Below, in pieces: positions 44,110-53,287 of a stretch of 64,000 nucleotides of DNA. The stretch's first letter is position 1, and each line of letters opens with the position of its first letter. The DNA lies in assembly GCF_002807035.1 (NCBI RefSeq), contig NZ_NIUC01000001.1, positions 434,001-498,000 on the forward strand, read 5' to 3'. Below the pieces are notes generated by a model. That model searched no databases. It was not told where the DNA came from and was given only the letters and a program-made list of their open reading frames with translations. The position numbers and the translations under genes were made by a program. This stretch comes from Algoriphagus formosus (GTDB lineage Bacteria > Bacteroidota > Bacteroidia > Cytophagales > Cyclobacteriaceae).

Positions 44110-44481
44110 TTATTCAAAATTGCAGGCAGAATTTTCAGCTTTCCAGACAAGTGTTTGGTTCATCAACTCACTAGAGGGAATTCCACCTTCACCTGAGCCT
44201 AAATAACCCAATTCATTTCCATTGCAGTCATAGACTAAAAAAACTGAAAGGCAAAAAGGACAGCAGTTTCCAAAAATAAATGCTTTGCCTCCTTGGTAGT
44301 CCGCTGCTAAAACGTACTGATATTGAGCAAACTCCCCTTCTCCACCGAATTCCTTTATTTTCTCTTTAAACCAAGGAAGATCTGAAACCTCATCATTTCC
44401 ACAATCTGGAAATCTATCCTCGTCTTGACAAGCACCGAGCATCAATAAGATCAATAAGGACAAGAATAGTAGTTTTTTCAT
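44110..44481 (-). CDS. Small hypothetical lipoprotein
   Basis: A 123-residue lipoprotein (LLILLMLGAC, Cys18). The mature part reads PWFKEKIKEFGGEGEFAQYQ, FIFGNCCPFCLSVFLVYDCN with four Cys, then GNELGYLGSGEGG. The CC-x-x-C cluster could bind metal or form disulfides. Related small lipoproteins with this layout are frequent in Bacteroidota; function unknown. The open frame begins at 44535, but the Met at 44481 is where a proper signal sequence starts. Confidence 0.75.
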   Translation of the reverse strand: MKKLLFLSLLILLMLGACQDEDRFPDCGNDEVSDLPWFKEKIKEFGGEGEFAQYQYVLAADYQGGKAFIFGNCCPFCLSVFLVYDCNGNELGYLGSGEGGIPSSELMNQTLVWKAENSACNFE

Positions 44482-44656
44482 GGATAGAATATAGCTAGTA
44501 ATCAAAAGTGATTTGACACCGAGACGAATCAACATTTCAAATAGCTACAAGAAAGAAAAAAGATTTGACAAAGATTTCGGGGAAGTAGCCATTCTTCAAC
44601 TCCTAATTTGAAGAAGAAAATTTGTTTTCTCTTTTTTTAAATGGATTTTTGGAGCG

Positions 44657-45559
44657 ATGAACCCAAGCCACGACCTAGACGCAGTCGCGTTAAATTTCTC
44701 TCCAAACGACCTTTTATTACTGAATCTAGCTCTTGCTTTGATTATGTATGGGGTTGCTTTAGACTTGAGGGTTGAGGATTTCAAATATTTAATCAAAAAC
44801 CCAAAAGCCTTTTTTCTGGGTGTCTTTGCCCAATTCCTTTTACTTCCGGCACTTACATTGTTGCTAGTTTATATAATGAGACCTCCTGCTTCTGTATCTC
44901 TGGGGATGTTTCTAGTAGCTGCATGTCCGGGAGGGAATGTATCCAATTTCCTAAGCAATCTAGCGAAAGGAAATACCGCCTTATCGGTCAGCCTAACAGG
45001 TTTCTCTACGATTGGCTCTATTTTTCTTACCCCAATAAACTTTGCACTTTGGGCTGGTTTTTATAGTCCTACACGAGAATTGCTTCGAGAAATCAGTCTT
45101 GATATTTCAGAAGTATTCCTGACCGTATCCTTGATATTGGGGATACCTCTTGTGCTGGGAATTTTGACAAGAAACTTCTATCCCCAACTAGCAGATCGCG
45201 CAAAAAAGATCCTTCAGCCCTTGAGCATTTTGATATTTGCGGCATTTGTGGTTGTGGCATTTATGGGAAATCTGGACATTTTTCTTGAATACATTTCGGT
45301 CATCTTCCTTTGGGTTCTTGCTCACAATGCAGTGGCACTTTCAGCCGGTTTTTTTACTGGTTTTTTTGGAAAACTGCCATTTCCAGACATAAAAACACTG
45401 AGTATCGAAACAGGTATACAAAATTCCGGCTTGGGCTTAGTTTTAATTTTCACTTACTTTGACGGACTCGGAGGAATGGCCATTATCACAGCACTTTGGG
45501 GTATTTGGCATTTGATTTCGGGAATGGCCTTGGCCTTAAGTTTGAAAAATATCAAATGA
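44657..45559 (+). CDS. Bile acid:sodium symporter (BASS) family transporter
   Basis: A 300-residue membrane protein with 9-10 hydrophobic segments. It shows family marks FLVAACPGGNVSNFLSNLAKG near residues 92-112 (helix-crossing region with sodium-site residues) and SIETGIQNSGLGLVLIF near 255. Substrates in bacteria include pantoate, pyruvate and other organic anions rather than bile acids; which one applies here is unknown. Its stop overlaps the next start (ATGA at 45556-45559). Confidence 0.9.
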   Translation: MNPSHDLDAVALNFSPNDLLLLNLALALIMYGVALDLRVEDFKYLIKNPKAFFLGVFAQFLLLPALTLLLVYIMRPPASVSLGMFLVAACPGGNVSNFLSNLAKGNTALSVSLTGFSTIGSIFLTPINFALWAGFYSPTRELLREISLDISEVFLTVSLILGIPLVLGILTRNFYPQLADRAKKILQPLSILIFAAFVVVAFMGNLDIFLEYISVIFLWVLAHNAVALSAGFFTGFFGKLPFPDIKTLSIETGIQNSGLGLVLIFTYFDGLGGMAIITALWGIWHLISGMALALSLKNIK

Positions 45560-46557
45560 AGAACCTGTTTAACTGGATCCTTCGGCTTTTAGTCAAAATT
45601 GCTCTCCACCTTTTTTACAGGAGAATTTATGTGAAGGGAAAGGAAAATATTCCTAAAAACCGTCCAATCATCCTTGTAGCCAATCATCAAAATGCACTGA
45701 TTGACCCACTTCTCCTTGCCACACATACCAGATTGAACCCTTGGTTTTTGACCCGGGCATCAGTTTTCAAAAAAGCACTCATAGCCAAGATTCTTCACTT
45801 TATCCGCATGCTTCCCGTGTATCGGGTAAGGGACGGTTTTTCTACCATTCAGCAAAATCAAAAAACATTCGAGGCAACTTTTGAAGTACTCCGAAGAAAT
45901 GGAACCGTCATCATTTTTGCAGAAGGTACGCATAGCCATGTGCGCAACTTAAGACCACTTAGCAAGGGCTTCACCCGGATGGCATTTGGACTGAAGGAGA
46001 AGTATCCTGAATCAGAGCCAGTCATTTTGCCCGTGGCCATGGAATTTAGCGCTCATAAGCGAAGTGGCTCAACGGTGAGAATAACCTTTGGAAATCCCAT
46101 TCCCGTAGACCTTCCCCCATCCAAGTCTGGCCTTCTTACCAAGAAAGTGGAGCAAACACTTCGGGAGATGGTTGTATTGATTCCAGAAGATAATTATGAG
46201 AAAAACCTTCAAAACCTTATTGATGCAGAGGTAGATCTTACTATTAAACAAGGAGTTAATGATTATTTGGAAAAAGGCATCATCGACTATCAATACGAAA
46301 GCCCTTCTGGCCTTCGCAATAAATTGATGAAACTCTTCCACTTGCCTTTGTATTGGATTTGGCTATGGATAAAGCCTAAAATAGATGACCATGTCTTTTA
46401 TGCCACTTTCAAGTTTTTAATTGGCTTCTGTTTGGGGCCTTTATGGTATTTTTTGATGATTTGGGCGATTTTCGAAAGTGGTCAAGCAGCTTGGGCTTTG
46501 ACTTTTTTCATTATGGCTATTATCAGTTTGTTCTGGAATAAAACCCCTCAAGAATAA
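45556..46557 (+). CDS. 1-acyl-glycerol-3-phosphate acyltransferase-like (PlsC family) protein
   Basis: A 333-residue membrane-associated acyltransferase. The catalytic motif is ANHQNALIDPLL, where five residues separate His and Asp (H-x5-D), as in Gpt2-like members, instead of the usual four. FAEGTHSHVRNLRPLSKGF is the glycerophosphate-binding block. Two C-terminal hydrophobic segments anchor it. It probably acylates a phospholipid precursor. It overlaps the BASS transporter gene by four bases. The open frame starts earlier (45496), but the ATG at 45556 gives a sensible N-terminus (MKNLFNWILRLLVKI). Confidence 0.88.
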   Translation: MKNLFNWILRLLVKIALHLFYRRIYVKGKENIPKNRPIILVANHQNALIDPLLLATHTRLNPWFLTRASVFKKALIAKILHFIRMLPVYRVRDGFSTIQQNQKTFEATFEVLRRNGTVIIFAEGTHSHVRNLRPLSKGFTRMAFGLKEKYPESEPVILPVAMEFSAHKRSGSTVRITFGNPIPVDLPPSKSGLLTKKVEQTLREMVVLIPEDNYEKNLQNLIDAEVDLTIKQGVNDYLEKGIIDYQYESPSGLRNKLMKLFHLPLYWIWLWIKPKIDDHVFYATFKFLIGFCLGPLWYFLMIWAIFESGQAAWALTFFIMAIISLFWNKTPQE

Positions 46558-46593
46558 GCCTTTCCTTACCAAATAAAATTTGGCAGGAATGTG

Positions 46594-46601
46594 TAACTTT
46601 G
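46594..46601 (+). promoter_or_regulatory. -7 promoter box of the dioxygenase gene
   Basis: TAACTTTG is an exact match to TAnnTTTG, 33 nt before the ATG at 46634. It lies inside the longer frame starting at 46580, which argues for the shorter start. The -33 element is not obvious. Confidence 0.45.
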
Positions 46602-46633
46602 AGGAAAGAATAAGAACCCAAAATATAAAAACC

Positions 46634-47728
46634 ATGACAGAAGATTTCTTGCCAATCAATGGCACCGACTATGTCGAACTTTATGTGGGAAATGCTAAGC
46701 AATCTGCTCTTTTCTATCAATATGCCTTCGGATTCGAACTCATCGCCTATGCTGGACCGGAAACAGGAATCCGAGATCGTGCTTCGTATGTATTGAAGCA
46801 GGATAAGATCAGACTTGTACTCACTTCTCCTATGGTAGCAGACCACCCAATTTCCCAGCACATCCAAAAGCATGGGGACGGAGTAAAAGTCCTGGCTCTT
46901 TGGGTAGATGATGCTGCTAAGTCTTGGTATGAGACCACTTCAAGAGGTGCAGAATCAGTAGCTGAGCCCAAAACCATCACCGATGAGTTTGGTGAGGTAA
47001 AAGTAGCTTCCATCAAAACTTATGGAGATACCATCCATACATTCGTAGAGCGAAAAAATTATAAGGGAATATTCCTTCCAGGCTACAAGCCTAGAAAAAG
47101 CACTTATCAATCAACTTCAATTGGCCTCAAATACATCGACCACTGCGTAGGTAATGTGGAATTGGGTGAAATGAATAAGTGGGTTGATTTTTATGAAAAT
47201 GTGATGGGCTTCAAATTGCTGATCACTTTTGATGATAAGGATATCTCCACAGAATACTCTGCATTGATGTCCAAGGTAGTCTCCAATGGAAATGGCTACA
47301 TCAAGTTTCCTATCAACGAGCCTGCTGAAGGAAAGAAAAAGTCACAAATCGAAGAATACCTTGATTTCTACAATGGAGCTGGCGTGCAGCATATGGCCAT
47401 CGCCACGGATGATATCATCCACACAGTGGGTGAGCTGAGAAAACGGGGTGTTGAATTTCTTGAGGTTCCTTCCACCTACTACGATGATTTACTGGATCGC
47501 GTAGGTACTATAGATGAAGACCTTCAACCCTTAAAGTATCTCAATATTCTTGTAGACCGAGATGATGAAGGTTACCTCCTTCAGATATTTACCAAGCCAC
47601 TTCAAGATAGGCCTACCCTATTCATTGAAATAATTCAGCGAAAGGGTGCCACATCTTTTGGAAAGGGGAATTTCAAAGCACTGTTCGAAGCCATCGAACG
47701 AGAGCAAGAACTGCGAGGAAATTTATAA
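46634..47728 (+). CDS. hppD: 4-hydroxyphenylpyruvate dioxygenase
   Basis: A 364-residue two-domain vicinal-oxygen-chelate enzyme. It converts 4-hydroxyphenylpyruvate to homogentisate in tyrosine breakdown. The iron ligands are in the C-terminal domain: His in KYIDHCVGNVE, His in GVQHMAIATDD and Glu near the end (LFIEIIQRKG). Also present are the substrate-site segments FPINEPAEGKKKSQIEEYLD and GATSFGKGNFKALFEAIE. Length is typical. Other tyrosine-catabolism genes (homogentisate dioxygenase, fumarylacetoacetase) are not in the window. A terminator follows. Confidence 0.96.
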   Translation: MTEDFLPINGTDYVELYVGNAKQSALFYQYAFGFELIAYAGPETGIRDRASYVLKQDKIRLVLTSPMVADHPISQHIQKHGDGVKVLALWVDDAAKSWYETTSRGAESVAEPKTITDEFGEVKVASIKTYGDTIHTFVERKNYKGIFLPGYKPRKSTYQSTSIGLKYIDHCVGNVELGEMNKWVDFYENVMGFKLLITFDDKDISTEYSALMSKVVSNGNGYIKFPINEPAEGKKKSQIEEYLDFYNGAGVQHMAIATDDIIHTVGELRKRGVEFLEVPSTYYDDLLDRVGTIDEDLQPLKYLNILVDRDDEGYLLQIFTKPLQDRPTLFIEIIQRKGATSFGKGNFKALFEAIEREQELRGNL

Positions 47729-47734
47729 GATTTG

Positions 47735-47760
47735 AGCCGACCATTGGTCGGCTTTTTTTA
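47735..47760 (+). terminator. Terminator after the dioxygenase gene
   Basis: AGCCGACC (47735-47742), ATT loop, GGTCGGCT (47746-47753), then a T-run. Confidence 0.88.
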
Positions 47761-47782
47761 TATTTAAAAAAGCTGATCAATT

Positions 47783-48367
47783 ATGAAAAAATTACTCTCT
47801 CTGGGTGGCACCTTAGTCAAAGGTGGCATTTTTTTCTTACTGCCTTTAGTTCTTCTCGTAGTAATCCTCGAAAAGGCAATAAAAATCATTCGGCCACTCA
47901 GTGATTTTATTAGAAAAAGCTTAGGGCTAGCAGATAGTCAGATTTTTACACCCTTTTTATTTTCGCTTCTTATCGTGCTTCTTTGCTGCCTAATCGCAGG
48001 GATAATTGCCAAAAGAGGCCTAGGAAAAAAAATGATGTCATGGATCGAAAACAACGTTTTGGTCTTATTTCCAGGATATAAATTGATCAAAACTACCTTC
48101 GAGCAACGGGTAGGAATTCAGGAAAACCATGATTTCCCTGTGGTCTTGGTTCCAATCGACGGATGGATGCTGGCATATCTCGTTGATGAATTAGAAAAAA
48201 ATCAAGTTGTCGTTTTCGTTCCTTCTGCACCGGATCCATGGAGTGGAAATTTGGTAATTTTTGATCGAGACAAAATCAAAGATACCAAGCTAGATAAGGC
48301 CGATGTAACAAGAATATCGAGAACTCTCGGGGTTGGAAGTAAAGAGATTTTAAAGGAAAAATTCTAA
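47783..48367 (+). CDS. DUF502 family membrane protein
   Basis: A 194-residue protein with two N-terminal membrane helices (GGIFFLLPLVLLVVILEKAI and FTPFLFSLLIVLLCCLIAGI) and a cytoplasmic domain with the family segments NNVLVLFPGYKLIKTTFEQ and VVVFVPSAPDPWSGNLVIFD. Family function unknown. It is isolated by a terminator upstream and convergent with the next gene. Confidence 0.9.
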   Translation: MKKLLSLGGTLVKGGIFFLLPLVLLVVILEKAIKIIRPLSDFIRKSLGLADSQIFTPFLFSLLIVLLCCLIAGIIAKRGLGKKMMSWIENNVLVLFPGYKLIKTTFEQRVGIQENHDFPVVLVPIDGWMLAYLVDELEKNQVVVFVPSAPDPWSGNLVIFDRDKIKDTKLDKADVTRISRTLGVGSKEILKEKF

Positions 48368-48397
48368 ATCCTCACAAAATTCAACTGCCGAATCATT

Positions 48398-49174
48398 TTA
48401 ATGAAAATCAAACCAGAGCGAAACTGGATTCAAGTTTGACTGACTTTCTTTTGCAATCTCCTTAGAAGAATTGGGTTGCAATGACTGCTGGCTTGGCTGA
48501 AACATAAACTGAAAGCTCAAGTCTGAATTCTCAACCCTTTCGTCACTTTGGCTGCTTGGAGTGAACTTCAAGACCGATTCTGGAACCATTGTAGAAACTC
48601 GCACAGAAACAGCTGTAAAATCAAGCTTCAGGCTTTCAAAAGATTCGACTTCTAGATTTGAGCTAGTGAGTTGATTCGTTTTCAAGTCAATTTCTCCAAA
48701 CTCCTTGATCTTATTTTGCCAGGAAGCATTTTTCAGACGGTCCTCCTCAATATCAAATTTTAAACCGAGTGATTTACTAATAAGTGTATTTGAACCCTCT
48801 GCCTCTAGCTTCAATCTACCATCTGAAAAAATTGTCCAGGTAAGTATGATGGATTCCGGTAAATAGAATGATTTGACCTGAATCGAACCGTCCTTATTTC
48901 TCTTCCAACTGTAGGAGTCAAAAGCACTTTCGATCCCTTCCAATACAGGAATCTGAGCGAAAGGAAGAACATGCATCCCAACCTTCACTTTTTCGAGTCC
49001 TCCGGATGCTTTAGCAAATACAAAGATCTTATCCTCAACTCGTATATGTAGATCGATGGTTGATTCCCGAACGACAATCGTTGACTTTTCTATGTCTTCC
49101 GATCCGCTCGAAAATGGGATTACAAAAAGACAGTTCCAAATGATCAGAAATGTAAAAACAGAGTTTGTAAACAT
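48398..49174 (-). CDS. Hypothetical secreted protein
   Basis: A 258-residue protein with a signal peptide (VFTFLIIWNCLFVIPFSSG). The mature part is beta-rich (TIDLHIRVEDKIFVFAKASG, SIILTWTIFSDGRLKLEAEG) and looks like one beta-sandwich followed by a Ser/Gln-rich tail (PSQQSLQPNSSKEIAKES). The central strands resemble the beta-sandwich of glycoside-hydrolase accessory domains, but no family can be named. Confidence 0.65.
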   Translation of the reverse strand: MFTNSVFTFLIIWNCLFVIPFSSGSEDIEKSTIVVRESTIDLHIRVEDKIFVFAKASGGLEKVKVGMHVLPFAQIPVLEGIESAFDSYSWKRNKDGSIQVKSFYLPESIILTWTIFSDGRLKLEAEGSNTLISKSLGLKFDIEEDRLKNASWQNKIKEFGEIDLKTNQLTSSNLEVESFESLKLDFTAVSVRVSTMVPESVLKFTPSSQSDERVENSDLSFQFMFQPSQQSLQPNSSKEIAKESQSNLNPVSLWFDFH

Positions 49175-49367
49175 ATTGGGGTGATGAGAATGCTAAAGTA
49201 CTTTTTTCTTGATGAATAAGAAACCAAAAGGTCTTGTAACAATAACCGGGCCTTTAGAAAATCGATTTGTAAGAAGAAGGTTTATTTTAGGAATGGATTT
49301 AAGGAGATTAAATGGCATTTTTTGACATTTTACATATCTTAGAATCGCACAAATAATTTTTAAAGAA

Positions 49368-51098
49368 ATGACTACGATAGACCCTGCAATCTTAGTAAAA
49401 GCCCAAAGCTGGCTTCAAGGAAATGTTGATGAAGAAACCAAAGCGGCCATACGAAAACTTCAGGACGAAGATCCTAAAGAATTTATAGACTCTTTTTATC
49501 AGGATCTGGAATTTGGGACCGGTGGACTCCGAGGATTGATGGGCGTCGGCACCAACCGAATGAATGTCTACACCGTGGCTATGGCCACACAAGGACTTGC
49601 TAATTACCTTTTAGCATCCTTTCCCCATGACTCCATCAGCGTGGCTATCACTCACGACAGCCGAATCAATAACACTCTTTTTGCAAAAACCACAGCTGAT
49701 GTGTTCACTGCCAATGGCATCAAGGTATATTACTTCCGCGAAATGCGCCCTACTCCCATGCTTTCATTTGCAGTAAGGCATTTTGGGTGCAAAAGTGGTG
49801 TCATGATCACTGCCTCGCACAACCCCAAGGAGTACAATGGATATAAAGCCTACTGGGAAGATGGAGCTCAGGTAGTTGCGCCACATGACAAAAACATCAT
49901 CGCTGAGGTCCAAAAAATCACCTCCTTTGATCTCGTTAATTGGGATAAAAATGATGACTTGATCGAATATATCGAAGAAGATTTCGATCAAATCTATTTG
50001 GAAAAAGTAAAAGGGCTCAGCTTGGAGCCAGCTGCAATTCAAAAGCAGAAAGATATGCCAATTGTGTTTTCCCCTATCCATGGAGCTTCCGGCAAAATGG
50101 TACCTGAAGCTTTGGAGGCATTTGGCTTTGAAAACATCCATATCGTCAAGGAACAAGCAGAGCCAGATGGCACCTTTCCAACCGTGATCTACCCAAATCC
50201 AGAGGAAGCTGAGGCACTGGCAATGTCAATCGAATTAGGAAAAAAAGTAAATGCAGAACTGATTTTGGCATGTGACCCGGATGGTGATCGCTACGCAGCT
50301 GTTGTCCCAAATGAAAAAGGCGAGTTTGAATTGCTAAATGGAAATCAAACAGGCACCCTTCTCACCTATTATCTCCTCAGCAAATGGAAAGAAGCAGGAA
50401 AGTTGAACGGAAAGCAGTTTATGGTCAATACCATCGTAACTACTGAGCTAATCAATCGCATTGCTGAGGGATTTGGAGTGAAATGCTTCAATGTATTGAC
50501 CGGATTTAAAAATATCGCAGCAATCATTCGTGATTTGGAGGGAAAAGAAACCTTCATTGGAGGCGGAGAAGAATCCTATGGTTATTTGGTGGGCGATTTT
50601 GTCCGTGACAAAGACGGCGTAAGTGCTTGTGCTATGGTCGCAGAGGCAATTGCCTATTACAAAACGCAGGGAAAAACCGTTTTTGAAGTCTTGGCAGAAG
50701 TTTATCAGCAATTCGGTTTTTACAAAGAATCATTGATTTCTATCACCAAAAAGGGTAAAGACGGCGCAGAACAGATTCAGGCTTTGATGATGGACTTCAG
50801 AACCAATCCTCCAAAAACCATGGACGGAATAGCTGTAGAAACCATCTATGATGTCAAGGAAAGCACGATTCAGCATGTCAAAACCGGTAAAAAAGAAAAA
50901 CTTGATTTGGATTCTTCAAATGTGATGCAATTCTATCTTGAGGATGGTAGTAAGATTTCTGCAAGACCTTCCGGAACAGAGCCAAAAATCAAATACTATT
51001 TCTCAGTCAGTGCCCCTTTAGAAAATGTAACTGACTATCGGAAAGTAGAGCAGGAATTGACGAAAAGGCTTGAAGGACTGAAACAGTATTTTTCCTAA
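49368..51098 (+). CDS. Phospho-sugar mutase (phosphoglucomutase/phosphomannomutase family)
   Basis: A 576-residue alpha-D-phosphohexomutase. Active-site TASHNPKEYNGYK carries the phosphoserine at residue 150. Metal-binding DPDGDRYAA, sugar-binding GGGEESYGYLVGD and phosphate-binding SARPSGTEPKIKYY are all present. It interconverts hexose 1- and 6-phosphates, most likely glucose, given the long PgcA/PGM2-like architecture with an ~40-residue N-terminal addition. The downstream convergent terminator is shared with egtD. Confidence 0.94.
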   Translation: MTTIDPAILVKAQSWLQGNVDEETKAAIRKLQDEDPKEFIDSFYQDLEFGTGGLRGLMGVGTNRMNVYTVAMATQGLANYLLASFPHDSISVAITHDSRINNTLFAKTTADVFTANGIKVYYFREMRPTPMLSFAVRHFGCKSGVMITASHNPKEYNGYKAYWEDGAQVVAPHDKNIIAEVQKITSFDLVNWDKNDDLIEYIEEDFDQIYLEKVKGLSLEPAAIQKQKDMPIVFSPIHGASGKMVPEALEAFGFENIHIVKEQAEPDGTFPTVIYPNPEEAEALAMSIELGKKVNAELILACDPDGDRYAAVVPNEKGEFELLNGNQTGTLLTYYLLSKWKEAGKLNGKQFMVNTIVTTELINRIAEGFGVKCFNVLTGFKNIAAIIRDLEGKETFIGGGEESYGYLVGDFVRDKDGVSACAMVAEAIAYYKTQGKTVFEVLAEVYQQFGFYKESLISITKKGKDGAEQIQALMMDFRTNPPKTMDGIAVETIYDVKESTIQHVKTGKKEKLDLDSSNVMQFYLEDGSKISARPSGTEPKIKYYFSVSAPLENVTDYRKVEQELTKRLEGLKQYFS

Positions 51099-51108
51099 AA
51101 ATGAAAAA

Positions 51109-51137
51109 AGCAGGATTTTTAAGTCCTGCTTTTTTTT
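51109..51137. terminator. Bidirectional terminator between the mutase gene and egtD
   Basis: AAAGCAGGA and TCCTGCTTT pair around a short loop, with an A-run before and eight T after. It serves both converging genes. Confidence 0.85.
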
Positions 51138-52104
51138 ATACCCTTTGCCAAAGGACATCAGTAAAGTAATCTTCCGTATCATTAAAAAAGTCAACAACCT
51201 TAAAGCCAGCATTTGCTGCAAGAGACTGAATTTCACTGATTCCATACTTCCTACTTGTTTCTGTCCAAATGGGTTCAAAAGCCTCAAAAGAAACGATTTT
51301 TCCAGCTTCGGAGAAGGTAACCTGCTGATTTTTTAAGGAGACCAAATAGCTGCGACATTCACCGGTAATCGGGTTGTAAGTCGGCCAATGCTTAAAGTTA
51401 TTTCGATCAAAGTTTGCAGACAACTCCCGATTGATTCGATCCAGAAGATTAAAATTAAATTCCTTCGTCACTCCGTGAGAGTCATTGTAAGCCTTCAAGA
51501 TTATTTCCGGGTCTTTCTTTAAGTCTATACCCAGTAGTACCCAATCGTGCGTTTGACATCCAGCAGCAATTTGGTTCAGAATATCCTTTGCTTCTTCCAA
51601 ATCAAAATTCCCGATATTCGATCCCAAAAAAAGTATTAGCGTAGGCTTGCCATTCTCCCAAGGCCTCAGTTTCATAGCCTCTCTGTAAGAAGATTGAAGT
51701 GGCTTTATATCGATCCCGGGAAGCTCATGAAGCGTCTTTTCTTCTAATTCCTTTAGTACCGAACCGGAAAAATCAACCGGAAAGTAAGTAAAATTGACAT
51801 CAGGTTTAGATTTGAGGTATCGGAGCAAAATCCGAGTTTTCAATCCATCACCTGCACCAAGTTCCACCAAATTAAAATCATGTGTCACTTTAAGAATTGC
51901 TGAAAAGATGGCTTCATGCTGTCTTTCCAAAATTTCAAACTCCTTTCTGGTTAGGTAATATTCCGGAAGAGACATGATTTTTTGAAAGAGCTTATCCCCT
52001 TTTTCATCATAGAAGTATTTGGAAGAGAGCCGCTTTGGATATTGATTAAGCCCTGAAAGCACTTCGCTCAGGAATGCATTTTTCTTAGAATCGGAATTGG
52101 TCAT
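51136..52104 (-). CDS. egtD: L-histidine N-alpha-methyltransferase EgtD
   Basis: A 322-residue SAM-dependent enzyme. It trimethylates histidine to hercynine, the first step of ergothioneine synthesis. Family segments: LPEYYLTRKEFEILERQHEA, FNLVELGAGDGLKTRILL (SAM site), LILFLGSNIGNFD and LLGIDLKKDP. Length fits EgtD (about 320). It lies 3 nt after egtB, so the two are co-transcribed, with egtB first. Confidence 0.94.
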   Translation of the reverse strand: MTNSDSKKNAFLSEVLSGLNQYPKRLSSKYFYDEKGDKLFQKIMSLPEYYLTRKEFEILERQHEAIFSAILKVTHDFNLVELGAGDGLKTRILLRYLKSKPDVNFTYFPVDFSGSVLKELEEKTLHELPGIDIKPLQSSYREAMKLRPWENGKPTLILFLGSNIGNFDLEEAKDILNQIAAGCQTHDWVLLGIDLKKDPEIILKAYNDSHGVTKEFNFNLLDRINRELSANFDRNNFKHWPTYNPITGECRSYLVSLKNQQVTFSEAGKIVSFEAFEPIWTETSRKYGISEIQSLAANAGFKVVDFFNDTEDYFTDVLWQRV

Positions 52105-52107
52105 TTT

Positions 52108-53253
52108 TTAAAGGGATTTGGCAAGGCGAATGCCCATAAACTGCCATCTAAATTGTGGGTGGAAAAAATTTCTGTAAGTAGGTCGAGAGTGATTCTCGGA
52201 GGTAGCAACAGAGGCACCACGTAAAACCATCTGGTTCACCATAAATTTTCCATTATATTCCCCCAAAGCACCTGGGGCAATACTGAATCCGGGATAGGGC
52301 AAATAAGCCGAATTGGTCCATTCCCATCGTTTTCCCCAAGAAAATTTGGACTGAGCTACTTCCCATTCAAACTCCGTGGGTAGTCTCGCTCCTTTCCATG
52401 CGGCAAAAGCGGATGCTTCATAAAAGTTGACATGTGCTAAGCTTGCTTCAAGGTCAAGGTCTTTGCGACCTGCAAGGGTGTAATAAGTCCATTTTCCATC
52501 GATTTCTTCCCAATAAAGAGGAGCTTTTTGGGATTGATTTTGAACCCATGACCATCCTTCATCATGCCAAAACCTAGATTTTTCATAACCTCCAGAATCC
52601 ATAAATTCCAAATATTCTCCGTTGGTGACTAAGGAAGAGGCGATTGAGAAGGGTTCTAGGAATACCCGATGCGCTTTTAGCTCATTGTCAAAGCAAAATT
52701 CATTTCCACTATAACCGATTTCATAAATTCCCTCCTTCACATCGATCCAATGACTTTTAGCTTCAGTACTATATTCCTGAATATCCATGACAGCAGGGTC
52801 AAGAGGATTGTGCCAAAGGGAATATTTCAAATCCGTGATCAGAAGTTCTTGATGCTGCTGCTCATGATTGAGTCCCAAAGTGATGAGTTTTTCCACCTCT
52901 TCCTTAGCATCCTGGATTAATTGAGACATGGCTTCATCTACATAAGCTCGGTATTCAAAGACTTCACTCACAGCAGGTCTAGTCATGAGACCCCGCTGAT
53001 TTCTCGCGGTCCGTCTACCCATTGCATTGTAGTAGGAATTGAAAAGGAAATTAAACTGTGGGTGTTTTACCTGGTATCCTTTTAGATAATTAACCAAAAT
53101 AAACTGCTCAAAAAACCAAGTGGTGTGAGCGAGGTGCCATTTCGGAGGGCTCACTTCCTCTGATGCCTGCAGGCTAAAATCTTCAATAAGGAGGTTTTTA
53201 CATAGATTTACAGAATGGGAGCGTACCGATTGATACTGCTTCAAAAGACTCAT
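52108..53253 (-). CDS. egtB: Ergothioneine sulfoxide synthase EgtB
   Basis: A 381-residue iron enzyme with two parts: an N-terminal DinB-like helical bundle with the metal-binding GLNHEQQHQELLITDLKY (His-x3-His-x-Glu) around residues 140-155, and a C-terminal formylglycine-generating-enzyme-like sulfatase-modifying domain (NFYEASAFAAWKGARLPTEF, FSWGKRWEWTNSAYLPYPGF, VLRGASVAT). It joins hercynine to a thiol donor with oxygen. No egtA, egtC or egtE is nearby, which fits the shorter route where cysteine may be used directly; that is inference. Confidence 0.93.
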   Translation of the reverse strand: MSLLKQYQSVRSHSVNLCKNLLIEDFSLQASEEVSPPKWHLAHTTWFFEQFILVNYLKGYQVKHPQFNFLFNSYYNAMGRRTARNQRGLMTRPAVSEVFEYRAYVDEAMSQLIQDAKEEVEKLITLGLNHEQQHQELLITDLKYSLWHNPLDPAVMDIQEYSTEAKSHWIDVKEGIYEIGYSGNEFCFDNELKAHRVFLEPFSIASSLVTNGEYLEFMDSGGYEKSRFWHDEGWSWVQNQSQKAPLYWEEIDGKWTYYTLAGRKDLDLEASLAHVNFYEASAFAAWKGARLPTEFEWEVAQSKFSWGKRWEWTNSAYLPYPGFSIAPGALGEYNGKFMVNQMVLRGASVATSENHSRPTYRNFFHPQFRWQFMGIRLAKSL

Positions 53254-53287
53254 GAATCAAAAATTAGTAAGTCTTAAATTTATAAAA

